64,000 bases of DNA, from positions 280,515,341-280,579,340 of the forward strand of contig CM060990.1 in assembly GCA_030765065.1 (NCBI GenBank), given 5' to 3'. This stretch comes from Deroplatys truncata. Taxonomy: Eukaryota; Arthropoda; Insecta; Mantodea; Mantidae. The position numbers and the translations under genes are program-made. Below are positions 1-11,303 of this stretch, one piece after another (position 1 is the stretch's first letter; each line of letters starts with the position of its first letter). Under the pieces are notes generated by a model that saw only the letters and a program-made list of their open reading frames with translations, did no database searches and was not told the origin of the DNA.

Positions 1-1530
1 ACAAATTCAGCTTCTAATAACTCAGAGACTAATTACGATAAAGACGTCAAATAAAGTTTATTACATTAATGTCATTAGGTAGTTTCTTGCGAATGTATAT
101 TTGGGTACATGGTGTCCAGGGTTCGAATACCGATAAAATGTAATTTAATTATAAATTTAATAACTCCTAAACTAATTAAGATAAAGACGCCAAATAAACT
201 TTATTGCGTTTATGTTATTAGGTAGTATCTTGTGGATGTGTAATTAGATACCTGACGTTCTGGATTCGATCCTAATTTTTAAATCACCATTATCTCAGAA
301 ACTAAGAAAGCTAGAGGGATGGACCAAACAATGATTGATAGCTCCTATGATGGGTAATTAATACTGTATATAATTTTAAATCAGCTGTTCTTATTTCGAA
401 TCCCGATCTTTCAATCACTTACTTATTTTCTTCTCTATACTCTAGAATATATCACTTAGATTGATGCTGTAACTGAATACAGCACCTTTAAACATATCAA
501 ACTAATATTGTAGATTATTTTGTTTCGGGTGTTCTGGGTTCGAATACCGATTCAATGAAATTTATTTATAAATTTAATAACTCCTAAACTAATTAAGATA
601 AAGACGCTAAATAAACTTTATTGCGTTTATGTTATTAGGTAGTATCCTGTGGATGTGTAATTAGATACCTGACGTTCAGGCTTCGATCCTAATTTTTAAA
701 TCACCATTATCTCAGAAACTAAGAGAGGTAAAGGAGTGGATCAAAGCATGATTGATAGCTCCTGTAATGAGTAATTAATACTGTATATAAGTTTGAATCA
801 GTTGTCCTTATTTCGAATCCTGATCTTTCAATCACTTACTTATTTTTTCTCTATACTCTAGAATATATCACTTAGATTGATGCTGTAACTGCAAACAGCA
901 CCTTTAAACATATCAAACTAATATTGTAAATAATTTTGTTTCTGGTGTCCTGGGTTCGAATACCGATAAAATGTAATTTAATTATAAATTTAGTAACTCC
1001 TAAACTAATTCAGATAAAGACGCCAAATAAACTTTATTGCCTTTACGATATTAGGTAGTATCTTGTGGATGTGTAATTGGATACCTGACGTCCTGGGTTC
1101 GACCATAATTTTTAAATCACCATTATCTCAGAAACTAAGCGAGGTAGAGCAGTGGACCAAAGTATGATTGATAAGTTTTATACTGGGTGATTAATGCTGT
1201 ATATAATTGCCAATCAGTTGTGCTTGATTCGATTCCCCATCTTTTAATGACTTCCTTAATTTTCCTCTGTACACTAGAATATATCACTTAGATCGATGAT
1301 GTATCTGCATCCAGCTTTGTTTAACATGTTGAGCTAATATCATAAATTATTTTGTTCCTGGTGTTCTGGGTTCGAATACCGATTCAATGAAATGTATTTA
1401 CAAATTTAATAACGCGTAATCTTATTTAGATAGACATGTCAAGGTAAACGCAAACAGAGTATCTAGTCCTTAAATATTGTTATCATGACAAATATTACTT
1501 TAAAGTACTCAGATCGAATCCCGAAGGGAT
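1..1530 (+). repeat. 416-bp higher-order tandem array with B-box-like motifs (left arm)
   Basis: The core TTCGA of B-box-like motifs (GGTTCGAATACC, GGATTCGATCC, TTTCGAATCCC types) starts at 122, 265, 395, 539, 682, 812, 955, 1098, 1228 and 1371, with ATCGA at 1513. Spacing is 143, 130, 144, 143, 130, 143, 143, 130, 143, 142, so three related modules of about 139 bp form a 416-bp higher-order unit. The B box is the internal promoter block of tRNA genes and tRNA-derived SINEs. I do not find a convincing A box at a fixed distance upstream, so transcription is not shown. Confidence 0.8.
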
Positions 1531-2239
1531 GATTTCATATATCTTCAAGCCCAGGGATCATATCAGGTCCTAATAAAGATTAAATGCTTGATGCTGATGT
1601 GGGGGAGCTAAAATACATTTATTAAAAGTATTACACGGTTCGATTTAGAAGCTTAGAATCTGTGCAACTGTGGAAAAATTGCTTTTCTAGTGATTGTAGT
1701 GAAATGTAATGGGCTTTCTGTGAGAAGGTGGAAAGGAAGAATTGAAAAGGGAATGAAAACATGAGATAATGTAGTATATATATACATTTAACTAAATAAG
1801 GAGGAAAATCTTCTCGTTACCTTTTAAGCTTTTACTTTAAGTATTGTGATAATACAGCTGGAATTAACCTTGGTACAATAGGTGGTGGTGGTGGTTGTAG
1901 GCTTTGAATTTGAAAAATATGTCTGAATGAGAGTGTAAGAATGCATCTCTTGCTGGTGCGACAGCATAAGCAGGTAGTTATGAGACGAGTTTAAACGTGT
2001 TTGATGCTGTCAGACATCCTGTCTCTAGGTGTGACGTCATAAACATCATGCTTCTGGGCGTGAGGTTATATGGCTGAGATTAATACAGGTTGAGTGATCA
2101 TATACAGCTGGTTATGGAGCGAGTTTATGATTGAACTAAAAGGTTCGTGCTCCCTCTATAAATATGTTATAGGGAAAGGATGCTCTCCTGAAAGATTAGT
2201 CTCTAGACAGAAATTGTTCACAGAGACGGAGACGTCAGG
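1531..2239. other. Left-arm spacer of element I
   Basis: AT-rich arm sequence mirrored around 6560-7280. No supported gene is seen. The module at 2171-2245 (GGATGCTCTC ... GACGTCAGG) recurs in diverged form at 3489-3558, so the arm itself contains dispersed internal repeats. Confidence 0.5.
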
Positions 2240-2870
2240 ATGGATGGGTGCATCTTATATATGAGAGAGTTAGGGGAATATGAGGAGAAGTGCTAGGCTA
2301 GTCAGGGTTTGAGGTGTGGAATATGCGTTTATATGGGAAAGATAGGGAAACGTGTACAGGTAATAGGCTAGACAGATGCTGAACGACGGAAATATAGACT
2401 TATACGGGGGAGAGATAGGGAAATACGAGGAGAGGTGCTAGACTAGACTGATGCTGAAGGAGGAGAGGATACGCTTTATACGGAAGAGATAGGGTATACG
2501 AGGAGACGTACAAGAAGGGTAGAATATAGCGTTTTTATATAGGAGAGCTAGCAAACCGAGGAGAGATATTAGGCGGGAAGGCTTGAATGACAGAGTATGC
2601 GTTTATATGGAGAGACGAGGAAAACGAAGGTAGGTGCTAGGTTGAGGGAGTCTTCAAGAAGGAAAATGCATTTATATGAGAGCGTTAGGGAATACGATGA
2701 GAGGTGCTAGTCTAGAGAGAGTTGAGGAGTAGAGTATACGTTTATATGGGAGAAATACGGAAAACGGGAGAGATATAAGGGTAGACAGTGGTTGAAGGAG
2801 TAGGAATGTAGGTTTATACGGTAATATAGAGAGTAATTCGATTATAAAACTTTTCTCATCCAGCATTACA
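2240..2870 (-). repeat. ~70-bp tandem array with a TATAAA-like motif per unit (left arm)
   Basis: Degenerate units of about 70 bp each contain, on the minus strand, a TATAAA or TATAAG motif set in C/T-rich sequence. It is the inverted copy of 5930-6560. The frame at 2672-2866 (minus) is a by-product of this array and has no recognisable product. Confidence 0.7.
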
Positions 2871-3089
2871 ACACTTTTATATACTTATTTTCTAAACCTT
2901 ACAAACTTTATATATGTTACACAGTAGTGTGCGAGACGGAGAGGGACAAACTGTATATCGGTTTACAGTGAAGTATACGTCCTAACCTATTCCCACCTTG
3001 TTTGTTCTGGATCTTCTCATTCCTATCATCATCTAACGTAACCACGTAACAAGACGTAACACAACGTAACATAACAACATGACAAGACG

Positions 3090-3341
3090 TCATACTAAGT
3101 AACATAACCACGCAACATCACGTGACATCTCGTAACCAGAAACGTTACATACTTCGAGTGTAGGAGAGAGAGTCGATTCGGTATAACATGTTGCTCTATG
3201 AAGCTTAAATCTTGACAAAGAACGATTCTTAAAAATCCGCCATATACAGCATCTAATAACGCGTTTTCCTCCATGTGTAATGTATGAAAAATTGAGTTTC
3301 TCATTCGTTAGTTGCACAGATTTTCTCCGACAGTAGCTCAT
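3090..3341 (-). CDS. Short reading frame in left arm of element I, 83 codons
   Basis: The frame opens MSYCRRKSVQL and ends AWLCYLV, and its twin lies at 5460-5711. The two predicted peptides differ at only a few residues (C4G, and VSGYE versus VCGNE). Because the arms are nearly identical over their whole length, this conservation does not by itself show selection. No domain is recognised and no promoter or polyadenylation context is evident. Overlapping frames in other phases (2917-3111, 3095-3304) are equally conserved, which argues against any one being real. Kept at low confidence as a candidate arm-encoded peptide. Confidence 0.12.
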   Translation of the reverse strand: MSYCRRKSVQLTNEKLNFSYITHGGKRVIRCCIWRIFKNRSLSRFKLHRATCYTESTLSPTLEVCNVSGYEMSRDVAWLCYLV

Positions 3342-4035
3342 GCTAAAACTAAAAGAAATTAAATGAATACGTGAATGCTAACGCTCGAAGGAATTAAAAG
3401 CGAATGAATGAATTCATAACACGCAACTATGTATATATCCAGGATGAGGACGACGGAGGGAATAGCGATCAATGCATAGCAGGGGGAAAGGATACTCTCT
3501 TGAAACATTAGTCATCTAGACAACTATTGTTCACGGAGCCCGTAGACGTCAGGTTGAATGGGACAGACCTCAGGTTAAAATCCTTAAGGGTACGGACCCC
3601 GACTTTTGCCTGTCATGTATACTAAACCATCCTAACAGCGTAACATTACGTTACAACGACACGTAACCAGAACATGGCGAGTGCGAGCATGGAAAAAAGG
3701 ATGCTCTCTCGGAACATTCGTGAAAAGGGATGCTCTCTGGAAACACTCGCCATCCGCACAACGGATTGTCCCTAACATTTTCAGATTTCGGACCGTTCAA
3801 CATCGTGACGCACTCCTGTCATCTACATTTCGACTAAATTTTACCTCCTGAATTAAAGCTTGGTGCTCTGTATAGAACTGCACAACTTGCATTACGCTGT
3901 GTGTCCCTAGCGTTTCCAGCTCCTGAATCGTTCCAGCTAGTGGACTGCCTCTACCATCTTCATGTCAACGATCTGTTACTCTGAATTAAAGTTTGGTGAG
4001 CTGTATAGCCCTGTACAACATGCATTACGCTATGT

Positions 4036-4804
4036 AACAGACTCATCACGCTATGTAACAACATGATCACGCTATGTAACAAACTGATCACGCTATGTAA
4101 CAACCTGATCTCGCTATGTAACATGATCACGCTATGTAACAACATGATCACGCTATGTAACAACCTGATCACGCTATGTAACAACATGATCACGCTATGT
4201 AACAACATGATCACGCTATGTAACAACATGATCACGCTATGTAACAACCTGATCACGCTATGTAACAACATGATCACGCTATGTAACATCATGATCACGC
4301 TATGTAACAACATGATCACGCTATGTAACAACCTGATCACGCTATGTAACAACATGATCACGCTATGTAACAACCTGATCACGCTATGTAAAACATGATC
4401 ACGCTATAAAACAACCTGATCACGCTATGTAACAACATGATCACGCTATAAAACAACCTGATCACGCTATGTAACAACATGATCACGCTATGTAACAACC
4501 TGATCACGCTATGTAACAACATGATCACGCTATGTAACAACATGTTCACGCTATGTAACAACCTCATCACGCTATGTAACAACCTGATCACGCTATGTAA
4601 CAACATGATCACGCTATGTAACAACCTGATCACGCTATGTAACAACATGATCACGCTATGTAGCAACCTCATCACGCTATGTAACAACATGATCACGCTA
4701 TGTAACAACCTGATCACGCTATGTAATATCCTGATCACGCTATGTAACAACCTGATCACGCTATTAACAACCTGATCACGCTATGTAACAATCTGATCAC
4801 GCTA
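4036..4804. repeat. 21-bp minisatellite on the axis of element I (~36 units)
   Basis: Units read GTAACAACATG followed by ATCACGCTAT, with AACATG/AACCTG variants alternating irregularly; about 36 copies fill 769 bp. Each unit carries the self-complementary hexamer TGATCA. Unlike the flanking arms, the array runs in one direction through the axis, so it is the loop. The 21-bp period equals seven codons and lacks stops in one frame of each strand, which creates long artificial frames (3960-4382 minus, 4063-4398 plus, 4379-4759 minus, 4479-4775 plus). Confidence 0.9.
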
Positions 4805-5459
4805 ACCAAACTTTAATTCAGAGTAACAGATCGTTGACATGAGGATGGTAGAGGCAGTCCACTAGCTGGAACGATTCAGGAGCTGGAAAGCTAGGAACAC
4901 ACAGCGTAATGCAAGTTGTGCAGTTCTATACAGAGCACCAAACTTTAATTCAGGAGGTAAAATTTAGTCGAAATGTAGATGACAGGAGCGCGTCACGATG
5001 TTGAACGGTCCGAAATCTGAAAATGTTAGGGACAATCCGTTGTGCGGATGGCGAGTGTTTCCAGAGAGCATCCCTTTTCACGAATGTTCCGAGAGAGCAT
5101 CCTTTTTTCCATGCTCGCACTCGCCATGTTCTGGTTACGTGTCGTTGTAACGTAATGTTACGCTGTTAGGATGGTTTAGTATACATGACAGGCAAAATGC
5201 GGGGTCCGTACCCTTAAAAATTTGAACCTGAGGTCTGTCCCATTCAACCTGACGTCTACGGGCTCCGTGAACAATAGTTGTCTAGATGACTAATGTTTCA
5301 AGAGAGTATCCTTTCCCCCTGCTATGTATTGATCGCTATTCCCTCCGTCGTCCTCATCCTGGATATATACATAGTTGCGTGTTATGAATTCATTCATTCG
5401 CTTTTAATTCCTTCGAGCGTTAGCATTCACGTATTCATTTAATTTCTTTTAGTTTTAGC

Positions 5460-5711
5460 ATGAGCTACGGTCGGAGAAAATCTGTGCAACTAACGAATGA
5501 GAAACTCAATTTTTCATACATTACACATGGAGGAAAACGCGTTATTAGATGCTGTATATGGCGGATTTTTAAGAATCGTTCTTTGTCAAGATTTAAGCTT
5601 CATAGAGCAACATGTTATACCGAATCGACTCTCTCTCCTACACTCGAAGTATGTAACGTTTGTGGTAACGAGATGTCACGTGATGTTGCGTGGTTATGTT
5701 ACTTAGTATGA
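5460..5711 (+). CDS. Short reading frame in right arm of element I, 83 codons
   Basis: Inverted twin of the frame at 3090-3341. It opens MSYGRRKSVQL, is lysine- and arginine-rich in the first half and has CNVCGNE near the C-terminus, which leaves a single CxxC pair. Other frames in the same stretch (5497-5706, 5690-5884) are also open and mirrored. No family is recognised, and expression would need to be shown independently. Confidence 0.12.
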   Translation: MSYGRRKSVQLTNEKLNFSYITHGGKRVIRCCIWRIFKNRSLSRFKLHRATCYTESTLSPTLEVCNVCGNEMSRDVAWLCYLV

Positions 5712-5929
5712 CGTCTTGTCATGTTGTTATGTTACGTTGTGTTACGTCTTGTTACGTGGTTACGTTAGATGATGATAGGAATGAGAAGATCCAGAACAAA
5801 CAAGGTGGGAATAGGTTAGGACGTATACTTCATTGTAAACCGATATACAGTTTGTCCCTCTCCGTCTCGCACACTACTGTGTAACATATATAAAGTTTGT
5901 AAGGTTTAGAAAATAAGTATATAAAAGTG

Positions 5930-6560
5930 TTGTAATGCTGGATGAGAAAAGTTTTATAATCGAATTACTCTCTATATTACCGTATAAACCTACATTCCTA
6001 CACATTCAACCACTGTCTACCCTTGTATCTCTCCCGTTTTCCGTATTTCTCCCATATAAACGTATACTCTACTCCTCAACTCTCTCTAGACTAGCACCTC
6101 TCATCGTATTCCCTAACGCTCTCATATAAATGCATTTTCCTCCTTGAAGACTCTCTCAACCTAGCACCTACCTTCGTTTTCCTCGTCTCTCCATATAAAC
6201 GCATACTCTGTCATTCAAGCCTTCCCGCCTAATATCTCTCCTCGGTTTGCTAGCTCTCCTATATAAAAACGCTATATTCTACCCTTCTAGTACCTCTCCT
6301 CGTATTCCCTATCTCTTCCGTATAAAGCGTATCGTCTCTTCCTTCAGCATCAGTCTAGTCTAGCACCTCTCCTCGTATTTCCCTATCTCTCCCCCGTATA
6401 AGACTATATTCCCGTCCTTCAGCATCTGTCTATCCTATTACCTGTACACGTTTCCCTATCTTTCCCATATAAACGCATATTCCACACCTCAAACCCTGAC
6501 TAGCCTAGCACTTCTCCTCATATTCCCTTAACTCTCTCATATATAAGATGCACCCATCCA
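5930..6560 (+). repeat. ~70-bp tandem array with a TATAAA-like motif per unit (right arm)
   Basis: TATAAA or TATAAG motifs begin at 5983, 6055, 6125, 6194, 6262, 6321, 6397, 6468 and 6542, a mean spacing of about 70 bp. Units share CTAGCACCTCTC, TCGTATTCCC and CCATATAAACGCATA words. Whether the TATA motifs act as promoters cannot be told from sequence; they point outward from the axis. Confidence 0.7.
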
Positions 6561-7279
6561 TCCTGACGTCTCCGTCTCTGAGAACAATTTCTGTCTAGAG
6601 ACCTAATGTTTCAGGAGAGCATCCTTTCCCCTATAACATATTTATAGAGGGAGCACGAACCTTTTAGATCAATCATAAACTCGCTCCATAACCAGCTGTA
6701 TATGATCACTCAACCTGTATTAATCTCAGCCATATAACCTCACGCCCAGAAGCATGATGTTTATGACGTCACACCTAGAGACAGGATGTCTGACAGCATC
6801 AAACACGTTTAAACTCGTCTCATAACTACCTGCTTATGCTGTCGCACCAGCAAGAGAAGCATTCTCACACGCTCATTCAGACATATTTTTCAAATTCAAA
6901 GCCTACAACTACCACCACCACCTATTGTACCAAGGTTAATTCCAGCTGTATTATCACAATACTTAAAGTAAAAGTTTAAAAGGTAACGAGAAGATTTTCC
7001 TCCTTATTTAGCTAAATGTATGTATATACTACATTATCTCATGTTTTCATTCCCTTTTCAATTCTTCCTTTCCACCTTCTCACAGAAAGCCCATTACATT
7101 TCACTACAATCACTAGAAAAGCAATTTTTCCTTAGTTACACAGATTCTAAGCTTCTAAATCGAACCGTGTAATACTTTTAATAAATGTATTTTAGCTCCC
7201 CCACATCAGCATCAAGCATTTAATCTTTACTAGAACCTGATATGATCCCTAGGCTTGAAGATATATGAAATCATCCCTT

Positions 7280-9215
7280 CGGGATTCGATCTGAGTACTT
7301 TAAAGTAATATTTGTCATGATAACGATATTTCAGGACTAGATACTCTGTTTGCGTTTACCTTGACATGTCTATCTAAATTAGATTACGCGTTATTAAATT
7401 TGTAAATACATTTCATTGAATCGGTATTCGAACCCAGAACACCAGGAACAAAATAATTTATGATATTAGCTCAAAATGTTAAACAAAGCTGGATGCAGGT
7501 ACATCATCGATCTAAGTGATATATTCTAGTGTAAGAGGAAAATTAAGGAAGTCATTAAAAGATGGGGAATCGAATCAAGCACAACTGATTGGCAATTATA
7601 TACAGCATTAATCACCGAGTATAGAACTTATCAATCATGCTTTGGTCCACTCCTCTACCTCTCTTAGTTTCTGAGATAATGGTGATTTAAAAATTATGGT
7701 CGAACCCAGAACGTCAGGTATCTAATTACACATCCACAAGATACTACCTAATAACATAAACGCAATAAAGTTTATTTGGCGTCTTTATCTGAATTAGTTT
7801 AGGAGTTACTAAATTTACAATTAAATTACATTTTATCGGTATTCGAACCCAGGACACCAGAAACAAAATTATTAACAATATTAGTTTGATATGTTTAAAG
7901 GCGCTGTATGCAGTTACGGCATCAATCTAAGTGATATATTCTAGAGTATAGAGAAGAAAATAAGTGATTGAAAGATCAGGATTCGAAATAAGGACAACTG
8001 ATTGAAACTTATATACAGTATTAATTACTCATCACAGGAGCTATCAATCATGCTTTGATCCACTCCTCTACCTCTCTTAGTTTCTGAGATAATGGTGATT
8101 TAAAAATTAGGATCAAACTCTGAACGTCAGGTATTTAATTACACATCCACAAGATACTACCTAGTAACATAAACGCAATAAAGTTTATTTGGCGTCTTTA
8201 TCTTAATTAGTTTAGGAGTTATTAAATTTATAATTAAATTACATTTTATCGGTATTCGAACCTTGTAGACCAGAAACAAAATTATTTACAATATTAGTTT
8301 GATATGTTTAAAGGTTCTGTATGCAGTTACAGCATCAATCTAAGTGATATATTCTAGAGTATAGAGAAGAAAATAAGTAAGTGATTGAAAGATCGGAATT
8401 CGAAGTAAGGACAACTGATTGAAAATTATATACAGTATTAATTGCCCATCATAGGAGCTATCAATCATGCTTTGGTTAATTCCTCTACCTCTCTTAGTTT
8501 CTGAGATAATGACGATTTATGAATTAGGCTCGAACCCAGAACGTCAGGTATCTAATTACACATCCACAAGATACCACCTAATAACATAAACGCAATAAAG
8601 TTTATTTGGCGTCTTTATCTTAATTAGTTTAGGAGTTATTAAATTTATAATTATATTACATTTTATCGGTATTCGAGCCCTGGACACCAGAAACAAAATT
8701 ACTTACAATATTAGTTTGATATGTTTAAAGGTGCTGTATGCAGTTACAGCATCAATCTAAGTGATATATTCTAGAGTATAGAGAAAAATAAGTAAGTGAT
8801 TGAAAGATCGGGATTCGAAATAATGACAGCTGATTCAAAATTATATACAGTATTAATTACCCATCATAGGAGCTATCAATCATGGTTTGGACCACTCCTC
8901 TACCTCTCTTAGTTTCTGAGATAATGACGATTTAAAAAATTAAAGATTGAACCCAGAACACCAGGTACCCAAATATACATCTACAAGATACTAACTAATA
9001 ACATAAACGCAATAAAGTTTATTTGGCGTCTTTATCTTAATTAGTTTAGGAGTTATTAAATTTATAATTAAATTACATTTTATCGGTATTCGAACCCTGG
9101 ACACCATGTACCCAAATATACATTCACAAGAAACTACCTAATGACATTAATGTAATAAACTTTATTTGACGTCTTTATCGTAATTAGTCTCTGAGTTATT
9201 AGAAGCTGAATTTGT
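7280..9215 (-). repeat. 416-bp higher-order tandem array with B-box-like motifs (right arm)
   Basis: This is the mirror image of the left-arm array. The TCGAA core (minus-strand TTCGA) or a mutated form ends at 7290, 7432, 7574, 7704, 7847, 7987, 8117, 8260, 8404, 8534, 8677, 8819, 8951 and 9094, again spaced 130-144 bp with the same order. There are 14 motifs here against 11 in the left arm, so the arms differ by exactly three motifs, or one 416-bp unit. Two cores are mutated (TCAAA near 8113, TTGAA near 8947). Confidence 0.8.
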
Positions 9216-10464
9216 AATCACTCCTAGGATTCGACCCCGGCCATCCCGGTCAACTTGGAACAAGGACCTAATGACGCGGCGCATTCCAAAGAATTGATTA
9301 GTTTTTATCTCATTGTTCTACTTTAGAATGAAGATGGTAGGAGCGCGCAACTTTACTTTAGAAGGTAGATGGCAGAAGCGCGCAACTAGCTGGAACGATC
9401 CTAGATCTGGAAACGTTAGGGGGGCACAACGCAATAACCAAAAATATGCAAGTCAATTCATATACAATTAATTAATAAAAAATATTTAATTGTATTCATT
9501 GATCAGCGAGGCATTTTTTTTAAACGTATGTAATATTCACCTATAATGTTAACCGTATTTATTTTTTTAATAACATATATAGTATTCAACTATAATGTTA
9601 ACCGAATCATTTGATGAAATTTCACGTTGAAAGAATAAAGTTCGCAGAGTGCTTAGATCGCAGTGTTCTTACGATTCTGTGAAAATCATTGGAGAAGCTG
9701 CTGCTTTTATATAATTTCCTCGCTAGAAGCTGAAGTGGTGAGAGTTGTGCAGAGCACTTAGGAAAACTTTTACTGACATTGTTCGTTAATGGGGTGAAAG
9801 CGTCTAATGTTGTCAGCTAATGGAGGTCACCGTTACCATCAGGCAGAAGTAGGTTGCGAATTTTTCATTACATACCGGGCTGTTGTTCGCTAATGTATGT
9901 AAACAGATCCGGAATGCAATCTTAAAAGTCTATTAATGTGGTGAAAGCGTCTAACATTGTCAGCTAATGGACATACAGCTTTCCTCAGACAGAAGTAGGT
10001 TGCAGTGTTTTCATAGCATGGCAGACTGTTCCCGTGAGCGCGCTACTTATAAACACACTACCACTTGCGCTCGATTCAATTCATATACAATTCATTAATC
10101 AAAAAGCTTAATTGCTCGAGGAGCCTTAGATATGCATGCATTAGTAGTCATAAAAATGTCAATTCTTTTTTATCAATAATGTTTGACGAACATTACCTAA
10201 TTAATTTGCCGAGGGGCGGCAGGCCTCGAGAAAACAAATCCCTCAAGTGAGGACGCCACGGCACGCGACTAGACCGCTTGGGGGAGGGGGTAGGACCTGT
10301 CGGTATCTCCGGCGATCATTAGCGGGTTACATATCTTTACATATGTATTACCACACATATCCATTAGACTTGACATTAGCGGCGGTCATTAGCTGGTTAC
10401 ACGTGTTTACATATGTTTACATATGTTAAAACACATGTAATTACCCTTATCAGCTGTCGGCATC
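9216..10464. repeat. Spacer with tandem duplications
   Basis: No supported gene. A diverged 147-bp tandem duplication starts at 9785 and 9932 (both contain GTGAAAGCGTCTAA and GTCAGCTAATGGA). A ~70-bp duplication lies around 10304-10440 (CATTAGCGGGTTACA / CATTAGCTGGTTACA, each followed by TTTACATATG). Around 9345-9425 there is AACTAGCTGGAACGAT and GGAAACGTTAGGGG, which resemble words inside element I near 4860-4890, so part of element I may extend or recur here. Confidence 0.5.
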
Positions 10465-10471
10465 TCTCTTT

Positions 10472-11122
10472 GTGCTCAAACATACCTTTTTATTCTACTT
10501 GTGTGGTATGCCTGGCCCTAATAAAAGACTTAGAGTAGATACTACACCAGAGGAAAATGTATCAACTTCTTATAAGAGATTATTCTTGGACATTATTGAC
10601 GTAATGAGGATCAATATGGATTCCAGATTTGCTGACTTGGAAAAACTCAAATTCCTTAATATTTTAGACGCGGCGTACTTTAAGGAATTTGCAAAATTAG
10701 TTTCCAGAAGGGTTCTTTCGCTTAAAGCAGAGCTTTGGCAAATTCTTTGATTTCCCAATTTTGAGAAGTAAATTGTGTGTGTTATTTAGAGATATTGAAA
10801 TGCATAAAGACACTGTCGTGAAATTATATCAGTACTTGACAGAAGCGGGATTAGTGTCGTGTTTCCAGAACTACATAAACTTGTCCTTTTAGCAATAACC
10901 ATTCCGGCATCTAGTTCGTCTGCTGAGAGGTCATTCTCAGCAATGAAGAGAATTAAATCCTATCGTCGAAATATTCAAGGTCAGGGGAGACTCTTCACTA
11001 GCTCTTCTCAGCATTGAAAAGTCCTTGCTTTCAAATTTGCGCCAAAGCCCATCCTTCTACGATGATGTGATTGATATCTTTGGGAGGAAAACTAGAAGGA
11101 TCGATCTGGTATACAAAACATA
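10472..11122 (+). pseudogene. hAT-superfamily transposase, C-terminal fragment (broken)
   Basis: The first segment (10472-10750) contains NKRLRVDTTPEENVSTSYKR and AAYFKEFAKLV and stops at 10750. After a frameshifted stretch, about 10855-11122 encodes FPELHKLVLLAITIPASSSS, AERSFSAMKRIKSYRR and a further region ending near KTRRIDLVYKT-like sequence in another frame. The PASSSSAERSFSAMKRIKS block is the hAT C-terminal dimerisation motif (family knowledge), of the kind found in ZMYM1-like transposases. The N-terminal zinc finger and the catalytic core are absent. Frameshifts and stops make it non-functional. A terminal repeat follows at about 11280. Confidence 0.75.
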
Positions 11123-11279
11123 AGGTACGGTATTTAATTTACTCATATTTATGAAAATATATTATTCATTACCTACTTGTAAAAATTTAAATCTAGTTTT
11201 ATTTCTTTTTTTACCGAAATTAAGAAAAAGTATAGCTACAACATTCATGGTTCTCTCCTATTTTAATGAAAATTATTAC

Positions 11280-11303
11280 TTGGAGCTTCCCTCACTTTGA
11301 AAG
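11280..11303 (-). repeat. hAT 3' terminal inverted repeat-like sequence
   Basis: On the minus strand this reads CAGTGGCGAAGCGTGACTTT, the CAGTGGCG-type end typical of hAT elements. It lies 160-180 bp past the transposase fragment in the expected outward orientation. I did not find the matching 5' end between 9.2 and 10.5 kb, so the copy is probably 5'-truncated. Confidence 0.6.

Larger units (their letters stand above)
1..9215. mobile_element. Giant foldback-like inverted repeat I (left end outside window)
   Basis: Bases 1-15 are the reverse complement of 9201-9215, and the match continues inward to an axis near 4.4 kb. For example 3361-3420 is the perfect complement of the block around 5400-5460. 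Arms are about 4 kb (left) and 4.4 kb (right) and nearly identical, which means a recent origin or ongoing gene conversion. From outside to inside each arm holds a tandem array with 416-bp units, an AT-rich spacer, a ~70-bp TATA-containing array, GTAAC-rich sequence, and a short shared stretch next to a 21-bp minisatellite on the axis. Long inverted arms built of tandem repeats around a loop resemble Drosophila Foldback/Galileo-type elements (family knowledge). No transposase is visible. The true ends and any target duplication lie partly outside the window. A plain inverted segmental duplication is the alternative. Confidence 0.8.

Noticed and set aside
3960-4775. Long repetitive reading frames (HSVIMLL-type on minus, NNMITLC-type on plus)
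   Set aside because: They come from the 21-bp minisatellite, whose unit is seven codons without a stop in one frame per strand; both strands are open at once and no gene context exists.
1-9215. CRISPR-like regular repeats
   Set aside because: Eukaryotic context, units of 139/416 bp without unique spacers, and no cas genes.
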